Below, piece after piece: positions 46,609 through 54,789 of a stretch of 64,000 nt of DNA (its first letter is position 1; each line of letters opens with the position of its first letter). Source of the stretch: Umezawaea tangerina (GTDB lineage: Bacteria; Actinomycetota; Actinomycetes; Mycobacteriales; Pseudonocardiaceae); contig NZ_PVTF01000001.1 of the NCBI RefSeq assembly GCF_003002815.1, forward strand, positions 558,001 to 622,000. The letters are read 5' to 3'. The notes under the pieces were generated by a model, which saw only the letters and a program-made list of their open reading frames with translations, searched no databases and was not told where the DNA came from. The position numbers and the translations under genes are program-made.

Positions 46609-47658
46609 ATGACGTCACCGCGTCCGGTCGACGGCGAGCGGCGGTTACCCGCCGAGGTCTTCCTCGGGGCCGTGCGCTCCCGGATCAGGCGGTCCGGCCT
46701 CGCCGTCACGGAGGTCGCGAGGGACTGCGGGCAGCCCGCGCACGTGGTGCGCGACGCGGTGCAGGGGCGGGTGGGCGAGTGGGCGCTCTACCGGCGGATC
46801 CTCGAGGTGTGCGGCGCGGACAAGGCGGCGGTCGCCCAGCTGCACGGCGAGTGGCGGCGCGCGAGGTCCGGGACACCGGCGTCGAACGTCGTGCCGATCT
46901 CGTCCAGGACCCACGAGCAGGCGGACGGGGAACCGCCCGCGATGCCGGTGGAGGACCGCGAACTGCGCGCCACCACACCGCGGGAATTCATCTCCGTGCT
47001 CCGGCTCGTCCAACTCCGGTCGGGTTTCTCGCCCGCGCAGATAGCCATCCGGTCGAACATCCCGCGCAGCACCGCCTACCGGTTCGTCGACAACAAGAAG
47101 AACACCGCCCTGCCGACGAAGGTCGAACAGGTGAAAGCGTTCCTCGTCGGTTGTCGGCTACCCGAGAACCAGGTGCGGAAGGTCGTTCTGCTGTGGACGG
47201 ACCTGCGCGAGGTCGAATCGGAGAACCGGTCGTCGGCCGATACCGGGGTTGACCACCCGACCGTCCTGGAAAGCGCGGACGGAAAAGCCGACCGGCCCGA
47301 GACCGCGGATTCGCTGCGGTGGCTGGCCGACGAGATCGTCGAGAGGTCGGGCGGTCCGGCGGGCTCGCCCGCCGAGCTCCTGCGGTGGGTACTGGCCGTG
47401 GTCTACGTCCTGGTGACCACCGCCCTGGCCGCCGTGCTGGTGATCGCCACGAGCGGGTGGGCGGCCGGGACGCAGGTGCTGGCGATCATGCTCGTCTGCG
47501 CGTTGTCGGCCGGGCTCGCCGCGTCTTGGTGCACGAACGTCGGTCGCTGGACCGCGAGGGCGCCCCGCACCGGGCGGCCGCCGTCGGACGGCGGGCTGGT
47601 CGTCGAGAGCCAGGGGGCCGCGCCCGCCGTGATCGGCCTGGAGAAGTGGTCGGAGTGA
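46609..47658 (+). CDS. Membrane-anchored protein with two N-terminal helix-turn-helix domains
   Basis: 349 residues, family not recognised beyond its parts. Residues about 16-70 form one HTH-like domain (LAVTEVARDCGQPAHVVRDA) and about 125-205 a second, XRE-like one (FSPAQIAIRSNIPRSTAYRF, then a DNKKNTALPT loop). A charged linker leads to two C-terminal helices (about 262-285 and 292-312) and a cytoplasmic or external tail. ATG 46609 follows a G-rich run. A DNA-binding protein tethered to the membrane would resemble ToxR/CadC-like one-component regulators but with the membrane part at the other end. Confidence 0.72.
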   Translation: MTSPRPVDGERRLPAEVFLGAVRSRIRRSGLAVTEVARDCGQPAHVVRDAVQGRVGEWALYRRILEVCGADKAAVAQLHGEWRRARSGTPASNVVPISSRTHEQADGEPPAMPVEDRELRATTPREFISVLRLVQLRSGFSPAQIAIRSNIPRSTAYRFVDNKKNTALPTKVEQVKAFLVGCRLPENQVRKVVLLWTDLREVESENRSSADTGVDHPTVLESADGKADRPETADSLRWLADEIVERSGGPAGSPAELLRWVLAVVYVLVTTALAAVLVIATSGWAAGTQVLAIMLVCALSAGLAASWCTNVGRWTARAPRTGRPPSDGGLVVESQGAAPAVIGLEKWSE

Positions 47659-47702
47659 CCCGACCCGCGTCTTGGGTCCGCGGCAACGGCCTGTGAGGGG
47701 GA

Positions 47703-47945
47703 GTGGTGCACATCTTCGAGTCGCTCAGCAAACGCGAACACGAAGTGCTCGCGGTTGTCGCCAAGGACAAGACCGACCGCGAGATAGCCAATGAGCTAGG
47801 AATACGCGAGCGCACCGTCCGGGCCCACGTGAGCCGGATAATCCTGAAACTCGGCGTCGCTTCCAGAGTGGGTGCCGCGGTGGCGCACGTGGAGTGGAAA
47901 ATGCGCTCTGAGTTCGACACGCGGACGGGCGGGTCGGCCGGTTAG
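47703..47945 (+). CDS. Stand-alone LuxR-type HTH protein
   Basis: 80 residues that are almost only a GerE/LuxR DNA-binding domain: LSKREHEVLAVVAKDKTDRE then IANELGIRERTVRAHVSRI. No receiver or ligand-binding domain is present, as in GerE-like small regulators. GTG 47703 after GGGGGAG. It follows the double-HTH gene by 44 bases on the same strand and may act with it. Target unknown. Confidence 0.82.
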   Translation: MVHIFESLSKREHEVLAVVAKDKTDREIANELGIRERTVRAHVSRIILKLGVASRVGAAVAHVEWKMRSEFDTRTGGSAG

Positions 47946-48100
47946 TCGACAATCGCCGATCCGCCAGTGGCGATAACGCCAATGGAAGTGGTCCAGTGGA
48001 GGTGCCACGATGGTGCGGGGGGACGGACGGGCCGGTTCCGGTGGCGGGAAAGATGGGGGAATTCCGCACACCGGCCTGGCAGGTCCGGAATGGGGGGATG

Positions 48101-48134
48101 GCGGGGCCCGGACGCGATCGCGTCCGGGCCCCGC
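48101..48134. repeat. Perfect 34-bp palindrome
   Basis: Each half is GCGGGGCCCGGACGCGA and its exact complement, centred on CGATCG with no loop bases. It lies 156 bases after the LuxR-HTH stop and 58 bases before the aldo/keto reductase. It could be a terminator or a protein-binding site. Confidence 0.85.
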
Positions 48135-48191
48135 CGCCGTCGCACCCCCCGCCGGACTGCCCTGGTCGGGTGGACGTGACATCGTGGGGGC

Positions 48192-49217
48192 ATGGCTTAC
48201 CTGGCGGAAGAGTCGCGTTACGAGCGGATGAGCTACCGCAGGTCCGGGCGCAGCGGGTTGAAGCTGCCCGCGATCTCCTTGGGTCTGTGGCACAACTTCG
48301 GGGACGACCGGCCCTACGAGCTCGGGCGGGCGATCGTGCGGCGGGCGTTCGACCTGGGCATCACGCACTTCGACCTGGCGAACAACTACGGGCCGCCCTA
48401 CGGCTCGGCGGAGACGAACTTCGGGCGGCTGGTGGTCGACGACCTGAAGCCGTACCGGGACGAGCTGGTGATCTCGACGAAGGCGGGCTACGACATGTGG
48501 CCCGGCCCGTACGGGGACCACGGGTCGCGCAAGTACCTGCTGGCGTCGTTGGACCAGTCGCTCGGGCGGATGGGGCTCGACTACGTCGACATCTTCTACT
48601 CGCACCGGTTCGACCCGGAGACGCCGCTGGAGGAGACCGTCGGCGCTCTGGTGAGCGCGGTGCAGCAGGGCAAGGCGCTCTACGTCGGGATCTCGTCGTA
48701 CTCGGCGACCAAGACCCGCGAGGCGGCCGAGCTGCTGCGCCAGGCGGGTGTGCCGCTGCTGATCCACCAGCCGTCGTACTCGATGCTGAACCGCTGGATC
48801 GAGCCGGACCTGCTGGACGCGCTGGAGGAGGTCGGCGCGGGCTGCATCGCGTTCTCGCCGCTGGGCCAGGGCATGCTGACGGACAAGTACCTCGACGGCG
48901 TGCCGGAGGGCTCGCGGGCGACGCAGGGCAAGTCGCTGTCGACGGACCTGCTGTCCGACGAGAACCTGGCCCGCGTGCGCGCGCTCAACGGGATCGCGTC
49001 CTCACGGGGCCAGTCGCTCGCCCAGCTCGCGCTCACGTGGGCGCTGCGCGACCCGCGGGTCACGTCGGCGCTGATCGGGGCCAGCTCGGTGAAGCAGCTG
49101 GAGGACAACGTGGCCGCGCTGGACGCGCCGCCGCTGACCGAGGACGAGGTCGCCGAGATCGACAAGCACGCCGTCGAGTCCGGCATCGACCTCTGGGCGC
49201 CCTCGCACGCGGTCTAG
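48192..49217 (+). CDS. Aldo/keto reductase (YghZ/L-glyceraldehyde-3-phosphate reductase type)
   Basis: NADPH-dependent carbonyl reductase, 341 residues. Catalytic Asp and Tyr are in THFDLANNYGPPYGSAE, the Lys in STKAGYDMW and the His in FYSHRFDPETPLEE; the C-terminal ALIGASSVKQLEDNVAALD binds the cofactor. It matches the YghZ/MgrA group, which detoxifies methylglyoxal or reduces L-glyceraldehyde-3-phosphate. ATG 48192 after a GGGGG run. Single gene, convergent with the histidine-kinase operon. Confidence 0.92.
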   Translation: MAYLAEESRYERMSYRRSGRSGLKLPAISLGLWHNFGDDRPYELGRAIVRRAFDLGITHFDLANNYGPPYGSAETNFGRLVVDDLKPYRDELVISTKAGYDMWPGPYGDHGSRKYLLASLDQSLGRMGLDYVDIFYSHRFDPETPLEETVGALVSAVQQGKALYVGISSYSATKTREAAELLRQAGVPLLIHQPSYSMLNRWIEPDLLDALEEVGAGCIAFSPLGQGMLTDKYLDGVPEGSRATQGKSLSTDLLSDENLARVRALNGIASSRGQSLAQLALTWALRDPRVTSALIGASSVKQLEDNVAALDAPPLTEDEVAEIDKHAVESGIDLWAPSHAV

Positions 49218-49236
49218 CGACGCCCAGTCCGCCGGT

Positions 49237-50628
49237 CTACGCCGGCAGCCGGATCGTGAACGCGGTGCGGCCGGGCTCGCTGTCGACCTCGACGGTCCCG
49301 CCGTGGGCGGTGACCAGGGACTGCACGACGGCGAGCCCGAGCCCGCTGCCGCCCCGGTTGCGGGCGCGGGAGTTGTCCACCCGGTAGAACCGGTCGAAGA
49401 TCCGCCCCCGGTCGCCTTCGGGGATGCCCGGCCCGGAGTCGGTCACCGCCACACCGGTGGGGAACACGCGCAGCCCCACCTCCGTCCCCGCGGGGGTGTG
49501 CACGGCGGCGTTGGTGAGCAGGTTGTCGATCACCTGCCGCAGCCGCATCGGGTCCGCCCGCAGCCGCACCGGCCCCGCGCCGAGGTCCTTCGTCAGCGGG
49601 TGGTCCGGGTAGGCGGCGGCGAACGCGCTGGCGGCGTCCTCGGCCAGCTCGACGAGGTCGACCTCGCGCACCCGCAGCGGTGCCTCCACCTCGGCGGAGT
49701 CCAGCCGGGCGAGCAGCAGCAGGTCGTCGAGCAGCACGCTCATCCTGGCCGCCTCGTCGCGCATCCGCTCCAGGTGCGCCTCCCGTTCGGCGGGCTCGTT
49801 CGCGGCCGCGTAGCGGAACAGGTCGGCGTACCCGCGCAGCGACGTGAGCGGGGTGCGCAGCTCGTGCGAGGCGTCCGCGACGAACCGGCGCAGCCGCTGC
49901 TCGGCGGCGGTGCGAGCGGCCAGCGACGAGTCGATGTGGTCCAGCATCGTGTTGAACGCCGTCCGCAGCTCCTCGACCTCCACGCCGCCGCCCTCGCCGG
50001 ACGCGCGCACGGGCAGCCGCCCGGTGTCGGTCAGGTCGCGGGTGGAGATGGTGTGCGCGGTGTCGGCCATGTCGCTCAACGGCCGCAGCCCGCGCCGCAG
50101 CACACCCCGTCCGATCAGCACGAACGCCACCAGCGCAGCCAGGAAGACCACGACCTCCAGGCTGATCAGCTGGCGCAGGATGCTGTCGCGGTCACCGGTG
50201 GGGGCGGCGCTGACCAGCACGAGGTCGTCGACGACGGCGCAGGCGCGGACCCGGTAGGTGCCCTCGCCGTCGAGGTGCACGGTCCGGTAGAGCTCGCCGC
50301 CGTTGACGTCCCGCGCGACCTCGCTCACGTCCTCCAGGTCCTTGGGCTGGTCGCCGTTCTTCACGTCGACGGCCTCGCCGTGCACCGTGAAGACCATCGA
50401 GTACCAGCCCTGCGGCACCTTCTTCACGTTGCCGTAGGCCTTGACCGTCTCGGTCTCGGCGAGCTGGGTGGCCCGCATCTGCTCGTCGAGCTTGCCGTCC
50501 AGGTAGCTCCGCATGCTGGTGGCCATGACCGTGCCCACGGCGGCGAACACGACCAGCGCCAGCGCGCCGAGGCCGAGCACCAGCCGGGTGCCGAGGCGGA
50601 GCCTGCCGAGGCGGAACCGGTCTCTCAC
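49237..50628 (-). CDS. Two-component sensor histidine kinase
   Basis: 463 residues. Transmembrane helices at about 14-36 and 152-175 frame an extracellular sensor domain, then HAMP, the phospho-acceptor block DASHELRTPLTSLRGYADL (His near 255), and the ATPase domain with N box DNLLTNAAVHTP, G1 DSGPGIPEGD, F box and G2 GGSGLGLAVV. GTG 50628 overlaps the regulator stop by four bases (GTGA). Likely senses an envelope or redox signal; the adjoining reductase genes are candidate targets. Confidence 0.93.
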   Translation of the reverse strand: MRDRFRLGRLRLGTRLVLGLGALALVVFAAVGTVMATSMRSYLDGKLDEQMRATQLAETETVKAYGNVKKVPQGWYSMVFTVHGEAVDVKNGDQPKDLEDVSEVARDVNGGELYRTVHLDGEGTYRVRACAVVDDLVLVSAAPTGDRDSILRQLISLEVVVFLAALVAFVLIGRGVLRRGLRPLSDMADTAHTISTRDLTDTGRLPVRASGEGGGVEVEELRTAFNTMLDHIDSSLAARTAAEQRLRRFVADASHELRTPLTSLRGYADLFRYAAANEPAEREAHLERMRDEAARMSVLLDDLLLLARLDSAEVEAPLRVREVDLVELAEDAASAFAAAYPDHPLTKDLGAGPVRLRADPMRLRQVIDNLLTNAAVHTPAGTEVGLRVFPTGVAVTDSGPGIPEGDRGRIFDRFYRVDNSRARNRGGSGLGLAVVQSLVTAHGGTVEVDSEPGRTAFTIRLPA

Positions 50629-51332
50629 GAAGAGGCCTGCCGGAGCACGTAGCCGACGCCGCGGATGGTGTGGATCAACGGCTCCTCGCCGTCGTCGAGC
50701 TTGCGCCGCAGGTGCGACACGACCAGCTCCACCACGTTGGAGCGGCCGCCGAAGTCGTACTCCCACACGTGGTCGAGGATCTGCGCCTTGGTCAGCACCG
50801 CGGGGGAGCGGCGCATCAGGTAGCGCAGCAGCTCGTACTCGGTGGGCGTGAGCGTGATCAGCCTGGTGCCGCGGCGCACCTCGCGGGTGTCCTCGTCCAG
50901 CGCCAGGTCCGCGACCTTCAGCACCGACCGCTGCCACGCGGGACCGGTGCTGCGGCGCAGGACGGCGCGCAGCCTGGCCATCAGCTCCTCGACCGAGAAC
51001 GGTTTCACCAGGTAGTCGTCGCCGCCCCTGGTGAGGCCCGCGACCCGGTCGGCGGTGCCGTCGCGCGCGGTGAGGAAGACCACGGGGACCATCGTGCCGG
51101 CCTCCCGGAGCCGGTCGAGGACGGAGAACCCGTCGAGGTCCGGGAGCATCAGGTCGAGCACCACGATGTCGGGGTGGAAGTCGGCCGCTTCCTTGAGCGC
51201 GGCCTCGCCGCTGCCCGCGGTAACGGCGTTCCACCCCTCGTAGCGGGCGACCGTCGCGACCAGGTCTGCGATGTGCGGCTCGTCGTCGACGACGAGCAAT
51301 CGAACCGAATCGGCCTTGTCCACGTGCACATG
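50625..51332 (-). CDS. OmpR-family response regulator
   Basis: Partner of the following kinase, 235 residues from GTG 51332 (upstream GTG or TTG starts would add up to 18 residues). Receiver domain with acidic pair VVDDEP, phospho-Asp near 59 (VVLDLMLPD), Thr in LTARD and Lys in VKPFS, then the winged-helix domain with LTPTEYELLRYLMRRSPAVL and GRSNVVELVVSHLRRKL. Divergent from the flavocytochrome reductase gene, 141 bases apart, so it may control both directions. Confidence 0.92.
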   Translation of the reverse strand, partial: HVHVDKADSVRLLVVDDEPHIADLVATVARYEGWNAVTAGSGEAALKEAADFHPDIVVLDLMLPDLDGFSVLDRLREAGTMVPVVFLTARDGTADRVAGLTRGGDDYLVKPFSVEELMARLRAVLRRSTGPAWQRSVLKVADLALDEDTREVRRGTRLITLTPTEYELLRYLMRRSPAVLTKAQILDHVWEYDFGGRSNVVELVVSHLRRKLDDGEEPLIHTIRGVGYVLRQASS

Positions 51333-51473
51333 GTGAGGCACCGCTCCACCGGGAGCGAGGCGATCGGACACCTCCACGCCGATCAACAGCTAGTCGACAG
51401 CGTTCGCTCAGTCGGCGCTCAGCTGGGCCACGGAAGCTACGGACCAGACGAACGGCCAAGAGGAGACCGCCCC

Positions 51474-52838
51474 GTGACCACCGTCCAGATCCCCGTCGAC
51501 CGGGCGCCCGCCCAAGCGGGCGGTGCGAGTCCGAAGGTCGTCGCCCGCACCGGCCTGTACGCGCTGATGGCCGCGAACGTCGCCGTGGTCACCTACTTCT
51601 TCGGCCAGAGCGGCTTCGGCACCAACGCGCTGATCCTCATGGGCCGGGTCACCGGCCTGTACGGCACGCTGGTGATGGCGTTCCAGTTCATCCTGGTCGC
51701 CCGGCTGCCCTGGTTCGACCGGCGGCTCGGCATGGACCGGCTGACCACCTGGCACCGCTGGACCGGGTTCACCCTGCTCTGGCTGCTGCTCTCGCACGCG
51801 GTGTTCATCACGCTGGGCCACGCGCAGCTCGCCGACCTGCCCCCGGTGACCGAGCTCGTGGACCTGGCCACCACCGTCGAGGGCGTGCTGCGGGCGGTCG
51901 TGGCGCTGTTCCTGATCATCGTGATCGGCGGCGTGTCCGCCCGGTACGCGCGGCGCCGGATGGCCTACGAGACCTGGCACTTCATCCACTTCTACGCCTA
52001 CGTCGCGGTGGTGCTGGCGTTCACCCACCAGATCGCCGCGGGCTCGACGTTCAACACCTCCGAGCCCGCCACGGCGTACTGGTGGGGCCTGTGGACGTTC
52101 GCGCTCGGCTCCGTCGTGGTCGGCCGGTTCGGGCTGCCGCTCTACCGCAACCTGCGCCACCAGCTGCGGGTCGCCGCCGTCGTGCCGGAGGCGGACAACG
52201 TGGTGTCGATCTACATCACCGGCCGCGACCTGCACCGGATGCCCGCACGGGCGGGCCAGTTCTTCCTGTGGCGCTTCCTGACCCGCGACCGCTGGTACAA
52301 GGCCAACCCGTTCTCGCTGTCCGCCGCCCCGGACGGGCGTTCGCTGCGGTTGACCGCGAAGGCCGCCGGTGAGGGCAGCGCGAGCCTGCGGTACCTCAAG
52401 GTCGGCACCCGCGTGTTCGCCGAAGGTCCCTACGGCGCGTTCACCGCGATGCACCGCACCAAGCCCAACGCGGTGCTGGTCGCGGGTGGTGTCGGCGTCA
52501 CGCCGATCCGGGCGCTGCTGGAGGAGCTGCACGGCCACGCGGTCGTGCTCTACCGGGTCCGCGACCCGCGCGACGCCGTGCTCCTGAACGAGCTGCGGCA
52601 CCTCGCGCTCGTCCGCGGCGCGGTCCTGCACCTGCTCACCGGCCCGTCCGCCGCCCCCACGCCCCGCGGGCCCCTGCTCGCCCCGCACAGCCTCGCCGCG
52701 ATGGTGCCCGACATCCGCGACCGCGACGTGTTCGTCTGCGGCCCGCCCGCCATGACCGACGCGGTGATGACCAGCCTCCGCGAGTTGAAGGTCCCCAAGC
52801 AGCAGGTGCACGCCGAACGCTTCAGCATGGCCGGTTGA
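51474..52838 (+). CDS. Ferric-reductase-like transmembrane flavocytochrome (haem b + FAD/NAD domain)
   Basis: 454 residues. Residues about 25-210 have six helices with paired haem-ligand histidines: WHRWTGFTLLWLLLSHAVF and WHFIHFYAYVAVVLAFTHQ. The C-terminal half (about 225-454) is a ferredoxin-NADP-reductase module: FAD site NPFSLSAAP, NAD site AGGVGVTPIRALLEEL and terminal VCGPPAMTDAV. It should move electrons from cytoplasmic NAD(P)H outward. GTG 51474 with AGGAG upstream. First of three genes; the FMN-binding protein and ApbE follow, which suggests the electrons pass to a covalently bound FMN outside. Confidence 0.92.
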   Translation: MTTVQIPVDRAPAQAGGASPKVVARTGLYALMAANVAVVTYFFGQSGFGTNALILMGRVTGLYGTLVMAFQFILVARLPWFDRRLGMDRLTTWHRWTGFTLLWLLLSHAVFITLGHAQLADLPPVTELVDLATTVEGVLRAVVALFLIIVIGGVSARYARRRMAYETWHFIHFYAYVAVVLAFTHQIAAGSTFNTSEPATAYWWGLWTFALGSVVVGRFGLPLYRNLRHQLRVAAVVPEADNVVSIYITGRDLHRMPARAGQFFLWRFLTRDRWYKANPFSLSAAPDGRSLRLTAKAAGEGSASLRYLKVGTRVFAEGPYGAFTAMHRTKPNAVLVAGGVGVTPIRALLEELHGHAVVLYRVRDPRDAVLLNELRHLALVRGAVLHLLTGPSAAPTPRGPLLAPHSLAAMVPDIRDRDVFVCGPPAMTDAVMTSLRELKVPKQQVHAERFSMAG

Positions 52839-52849
52839 GGAAGGACGAC

Positions 52850-53356
52850 ATGAGGATCCACAGGGCCATCCCGCTCGTCGTGCTGTCGATCGCCGGGCTC
52901 GTCCCGCTCTGGCTGTACGACCCGACGGCGACGGAGACCACCGAGGTCGCCGCCGACGTCGGCATCGTGCCGGAGGCGCAGACGCAGACCAGTACCGAAC
53001 CGCCCACGACCACCACGTCCAAGCCCGCCGACTCCGGTTACGGCACCACGGCTCCGCCCACCACGACGACCAGGAAGCCGACCACGAGCGCCGCCGTGAA
53101 GACGGTCAACGGTCCGGTGGTCAAGACCGTCCACGGCGACGTCCAGGTGCAGGTCACCTTCACCGGCGACAAGATCACCGCCGTCAAGTTCCTGAAGCAG
53201 CCCAACACCGGCCCCACCAAGATGGCCGCCCCGCTGCTGATCCAGGAGACCCTCAAGGCGGGCAGCGCCGACATCGACAGCGTGTCCGGCGCGACCCAGA
53301 CCAGCGAGGGCTACGTGAAGTCGCTCCAGGCCGCCATCGACGCCAAGGGGAACTAG
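52850..53356 (+). CDS. Exported FMN-binding-domain protein with flavinylation motif
   Basis: 168 residues. An N-terminal anchor (6-23), then a Thr/Pro-rich spacer (about 35-80), then one FMN-binding domain (85-168). The motif DSVSGATQTS holds the Ser-Gly-Ala-Thr acceptor, with Thr149 as the predicted covalent FMN site, matching targets of ApbE flavin transferases. It begins 12 bases after the reductase with a GGAAGG ribosome site and ends three bases before apbE, so all three are one operon. It is probably an electron carrier at the outer face; the terminal acceptor is not shown. Confidence 0.92.
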   Translation: MRIHRAIPLVVLSIAGLVPLWLYDPTATETTEVAADVGIVPEAQTQTSTEPPTTTTSKPADSGYGTTAPPTTTTRKPTTSAAVKTVNGPVVKTVHGDVQVQVTFTGDKITAVKFLKQPNTGPTKMAAPLLIQETLKAGSADIDSVSGATQTSEGYVKSLQAAIDAKGN

Positions 53357-53358
53357 CC

Positions 53359-54111
53359 GTGCTCACCGGTCTGCGCAGGGTCGAACAGGTCATGGGGCTG
53401 CCCGTCTCGGTGGACCTGCGCGACGGCGACGAGCGGACCCGCCACGCGGTCGACCGCGCGTTCGCCTGGCTCCAGGAGGTCGACCTCCGCTTCAGCCCGT
53501 TCCGCTTCGACAGCGAGGTCTCCCGCCACGGCCGCGCGGAACTGGCGCCCGAGGAGTTGAGCGACGAGCTCGCCCACGTCATCGACCTCTGCGACCACTA
53601 CGAGCGCAGCACCGGCGGCGCCTTCACCACCCGCCTACCCGACCACGCCTTCGACCCCTGCGCCATCGTCAAGGGCTGGGCCGTCCAAGGCGCCGCCACC
53701 ATCCTCCAGGACGCGGGCGCCCGCCGCTTCTGCGTCAACGCCGGCGGCGACGTCGTCACCTCAGGCGAACCCGAACCCGGCCTCCCCTGGCGGGTCGGCG
53801 TCCGCCACCCCGACCACGCCGACCAGCTCTGCGCGGTACTGGCCCTCCGCAACGGCGCCGTGGCCACCACGGCGAACTACGAACGAGGCAACCACATCAT
53901 CGACGGCCGCACCGGCCAACCAGCCCGCGACCTCCTCAGCATCACCATCACCGCCAACGACCTCATCACCGCCGACGCCGTCGCCACCGCCGCCTTCGCC
54001 ATGGGCACCGAAGGCATCACCTGGGCCGCCACCCAACCGAACTGCGAAGTCTTCGCCATCAACTCATCCCGCCACGTCTTCCGCACCCCAGGCCTACCCA
54101 TCGCCACCTAA
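53359..54111 (+). CDS. apbE: FAD:protein FMN transferase (ApbE family)
   Basis: Attaches FMN from FAD to a Thr/Ser in the D(x)SGA(S/T) motif of target proteins. 250 residues, shorter than the roughly 300-350 of most ApbE proteins. Visible blocks are FSPFRFDSEVSR, DPCAIVKGWAVQGA, FCVNAGGDVVTSG, HIIDGRTGQPA and the metal-binding ITADAVATAAFAMG. No signal peptide or lipobox is evident, so it may work in the cytoplasm before export or be released otherwise. The likely substrate is the preceding FMN-binding protein. Repeat element copy 2 starts right after the stop. Confidence 0.93.
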   Translation: MLTGLRRVEQVMGLPVSVDLRDGDERTRHAVDRAFAWLQEVDLRFSPFRFDSEVSRHGRAELAPEELSDELAHVIDLCDHYERSTGGAFTTRLPDHAFDPCAIVKGWAVQGAATILQDAGARRFCVNAGGDVVTSGEPEPGLPWRVGVRHPDHADQLCAVLALRNGAVATTANYERGNHIIDGRTGQPARDLLSITITANDLITADAVATAAFAMGTEGITWAATQPNCEVFAINSSRHVFRTPGLPIAT

Positions 54112-54149
54112 TCCCCCCGATGCGAAGCGAGCAGCCACCCCACCCCCGT

Positions 54150-54425
54150 TGGGCGCAGCCCGCCAGCGCGCATCCGGCGCGGAGCGCCTGGGGCCTCGTC
54201 GGCGCCAGCCGATGCCTTGTCCGCCGCGAAGCGCGGATGCCTTGTCCGACGGCGAAGCCGAGGATGCAGTGTCGAGCGCAGCTCGATGCTGGCGAAGCCA
54301 GACTCCCCCTCTGCCCCCGATCCACAGCGCCCTCCTGCCCGACCTTCGTTGTCAAGACAGCTTTATCGTCTTGACAACGAAGGTCGGGCATTGAGACAAT
54401 CGCGCGCCGGGGGCCGGGCTTCGCG
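54150..54425 (-). repeat. Dispersed hairpin repeat element, copy 2 (reverse orientation)
   Basis: Same blocks as copy 1 in reverse complement. The stem is a perfect 23 bp (54336-54358 with 54368-54390) around a 9-base loop; its outer half differs completely in sequence from copies 1 and 3 yet stays fully paired. Three 'gccttgtccg..gcgaagc' units lie at 54200-54290. It again sits between convergent genes. Confidence 0.9.
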
Positions 54426-54659
54426 CGGTTGCCCACAACCCACCGGCTTCCCTCTTCCCCTTGCCCCCCACCACTCCCAAGCCTCCAAACCGGACACCCC
54501 TCACATCGGAGCGTCGACCGGGGGTGACGGTACGCACATGCCTCTGCTATCTTGCTGTGCAAGGGAGTTCTGCTCCCCTCCACGGATGTTGATCAAGAGC
54601 AAGTCGGGTTTCGCGCTCGGGGTGAGACCCGAACTGCTGTGGACCAACCCGTGGAAGGC

Positions 54660-54701
54660 CGGCCCCGCGCACTCGTATTCGGGAACTTGTGCGCGGGGCC
54701 G
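54660..54701 (-). terminator. Hairpin terminator after the ADP-ribosylglycohydrolase gene
   Basis: A perfect 13-bp stem (CGGCCCCGCGCAC and its complement) with a 16-base loop, about 90 bases past the stop on the minus strand. Confidence 0.65.
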
Positions 54702-54789
54702 TCCTCCTATCCGGACGCCTTTCCAGACCTCCGAACCGGACACCGAACCGGACACGGAACCAGTCACCGGACCAGACGCCCGGACCCCC

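Larger units (their letters stand above)
54112..54789. other. Gap between convergent apbE and ADP-ribosylglycohydrolase genes
   Basis: 678 bases, no supported gene. Left part: repeat copy 2 (reverse orientation). Right part: a strong hairpin at 54660-54701 and short 'ccgaaccggacac' repeats at 54727-54770. An open plus-strand frame crosses the whole gap but runs into the antisense of the next gene. Confidence 0.72.

Noticed and set aside
54501-54767. Small minus-strand gene in the apbE/ADP-ribosylglycohydrolase gap
   Set aside because: The frame spans short tandem repeats and the terminator hairpin and has no ribosome site of note.
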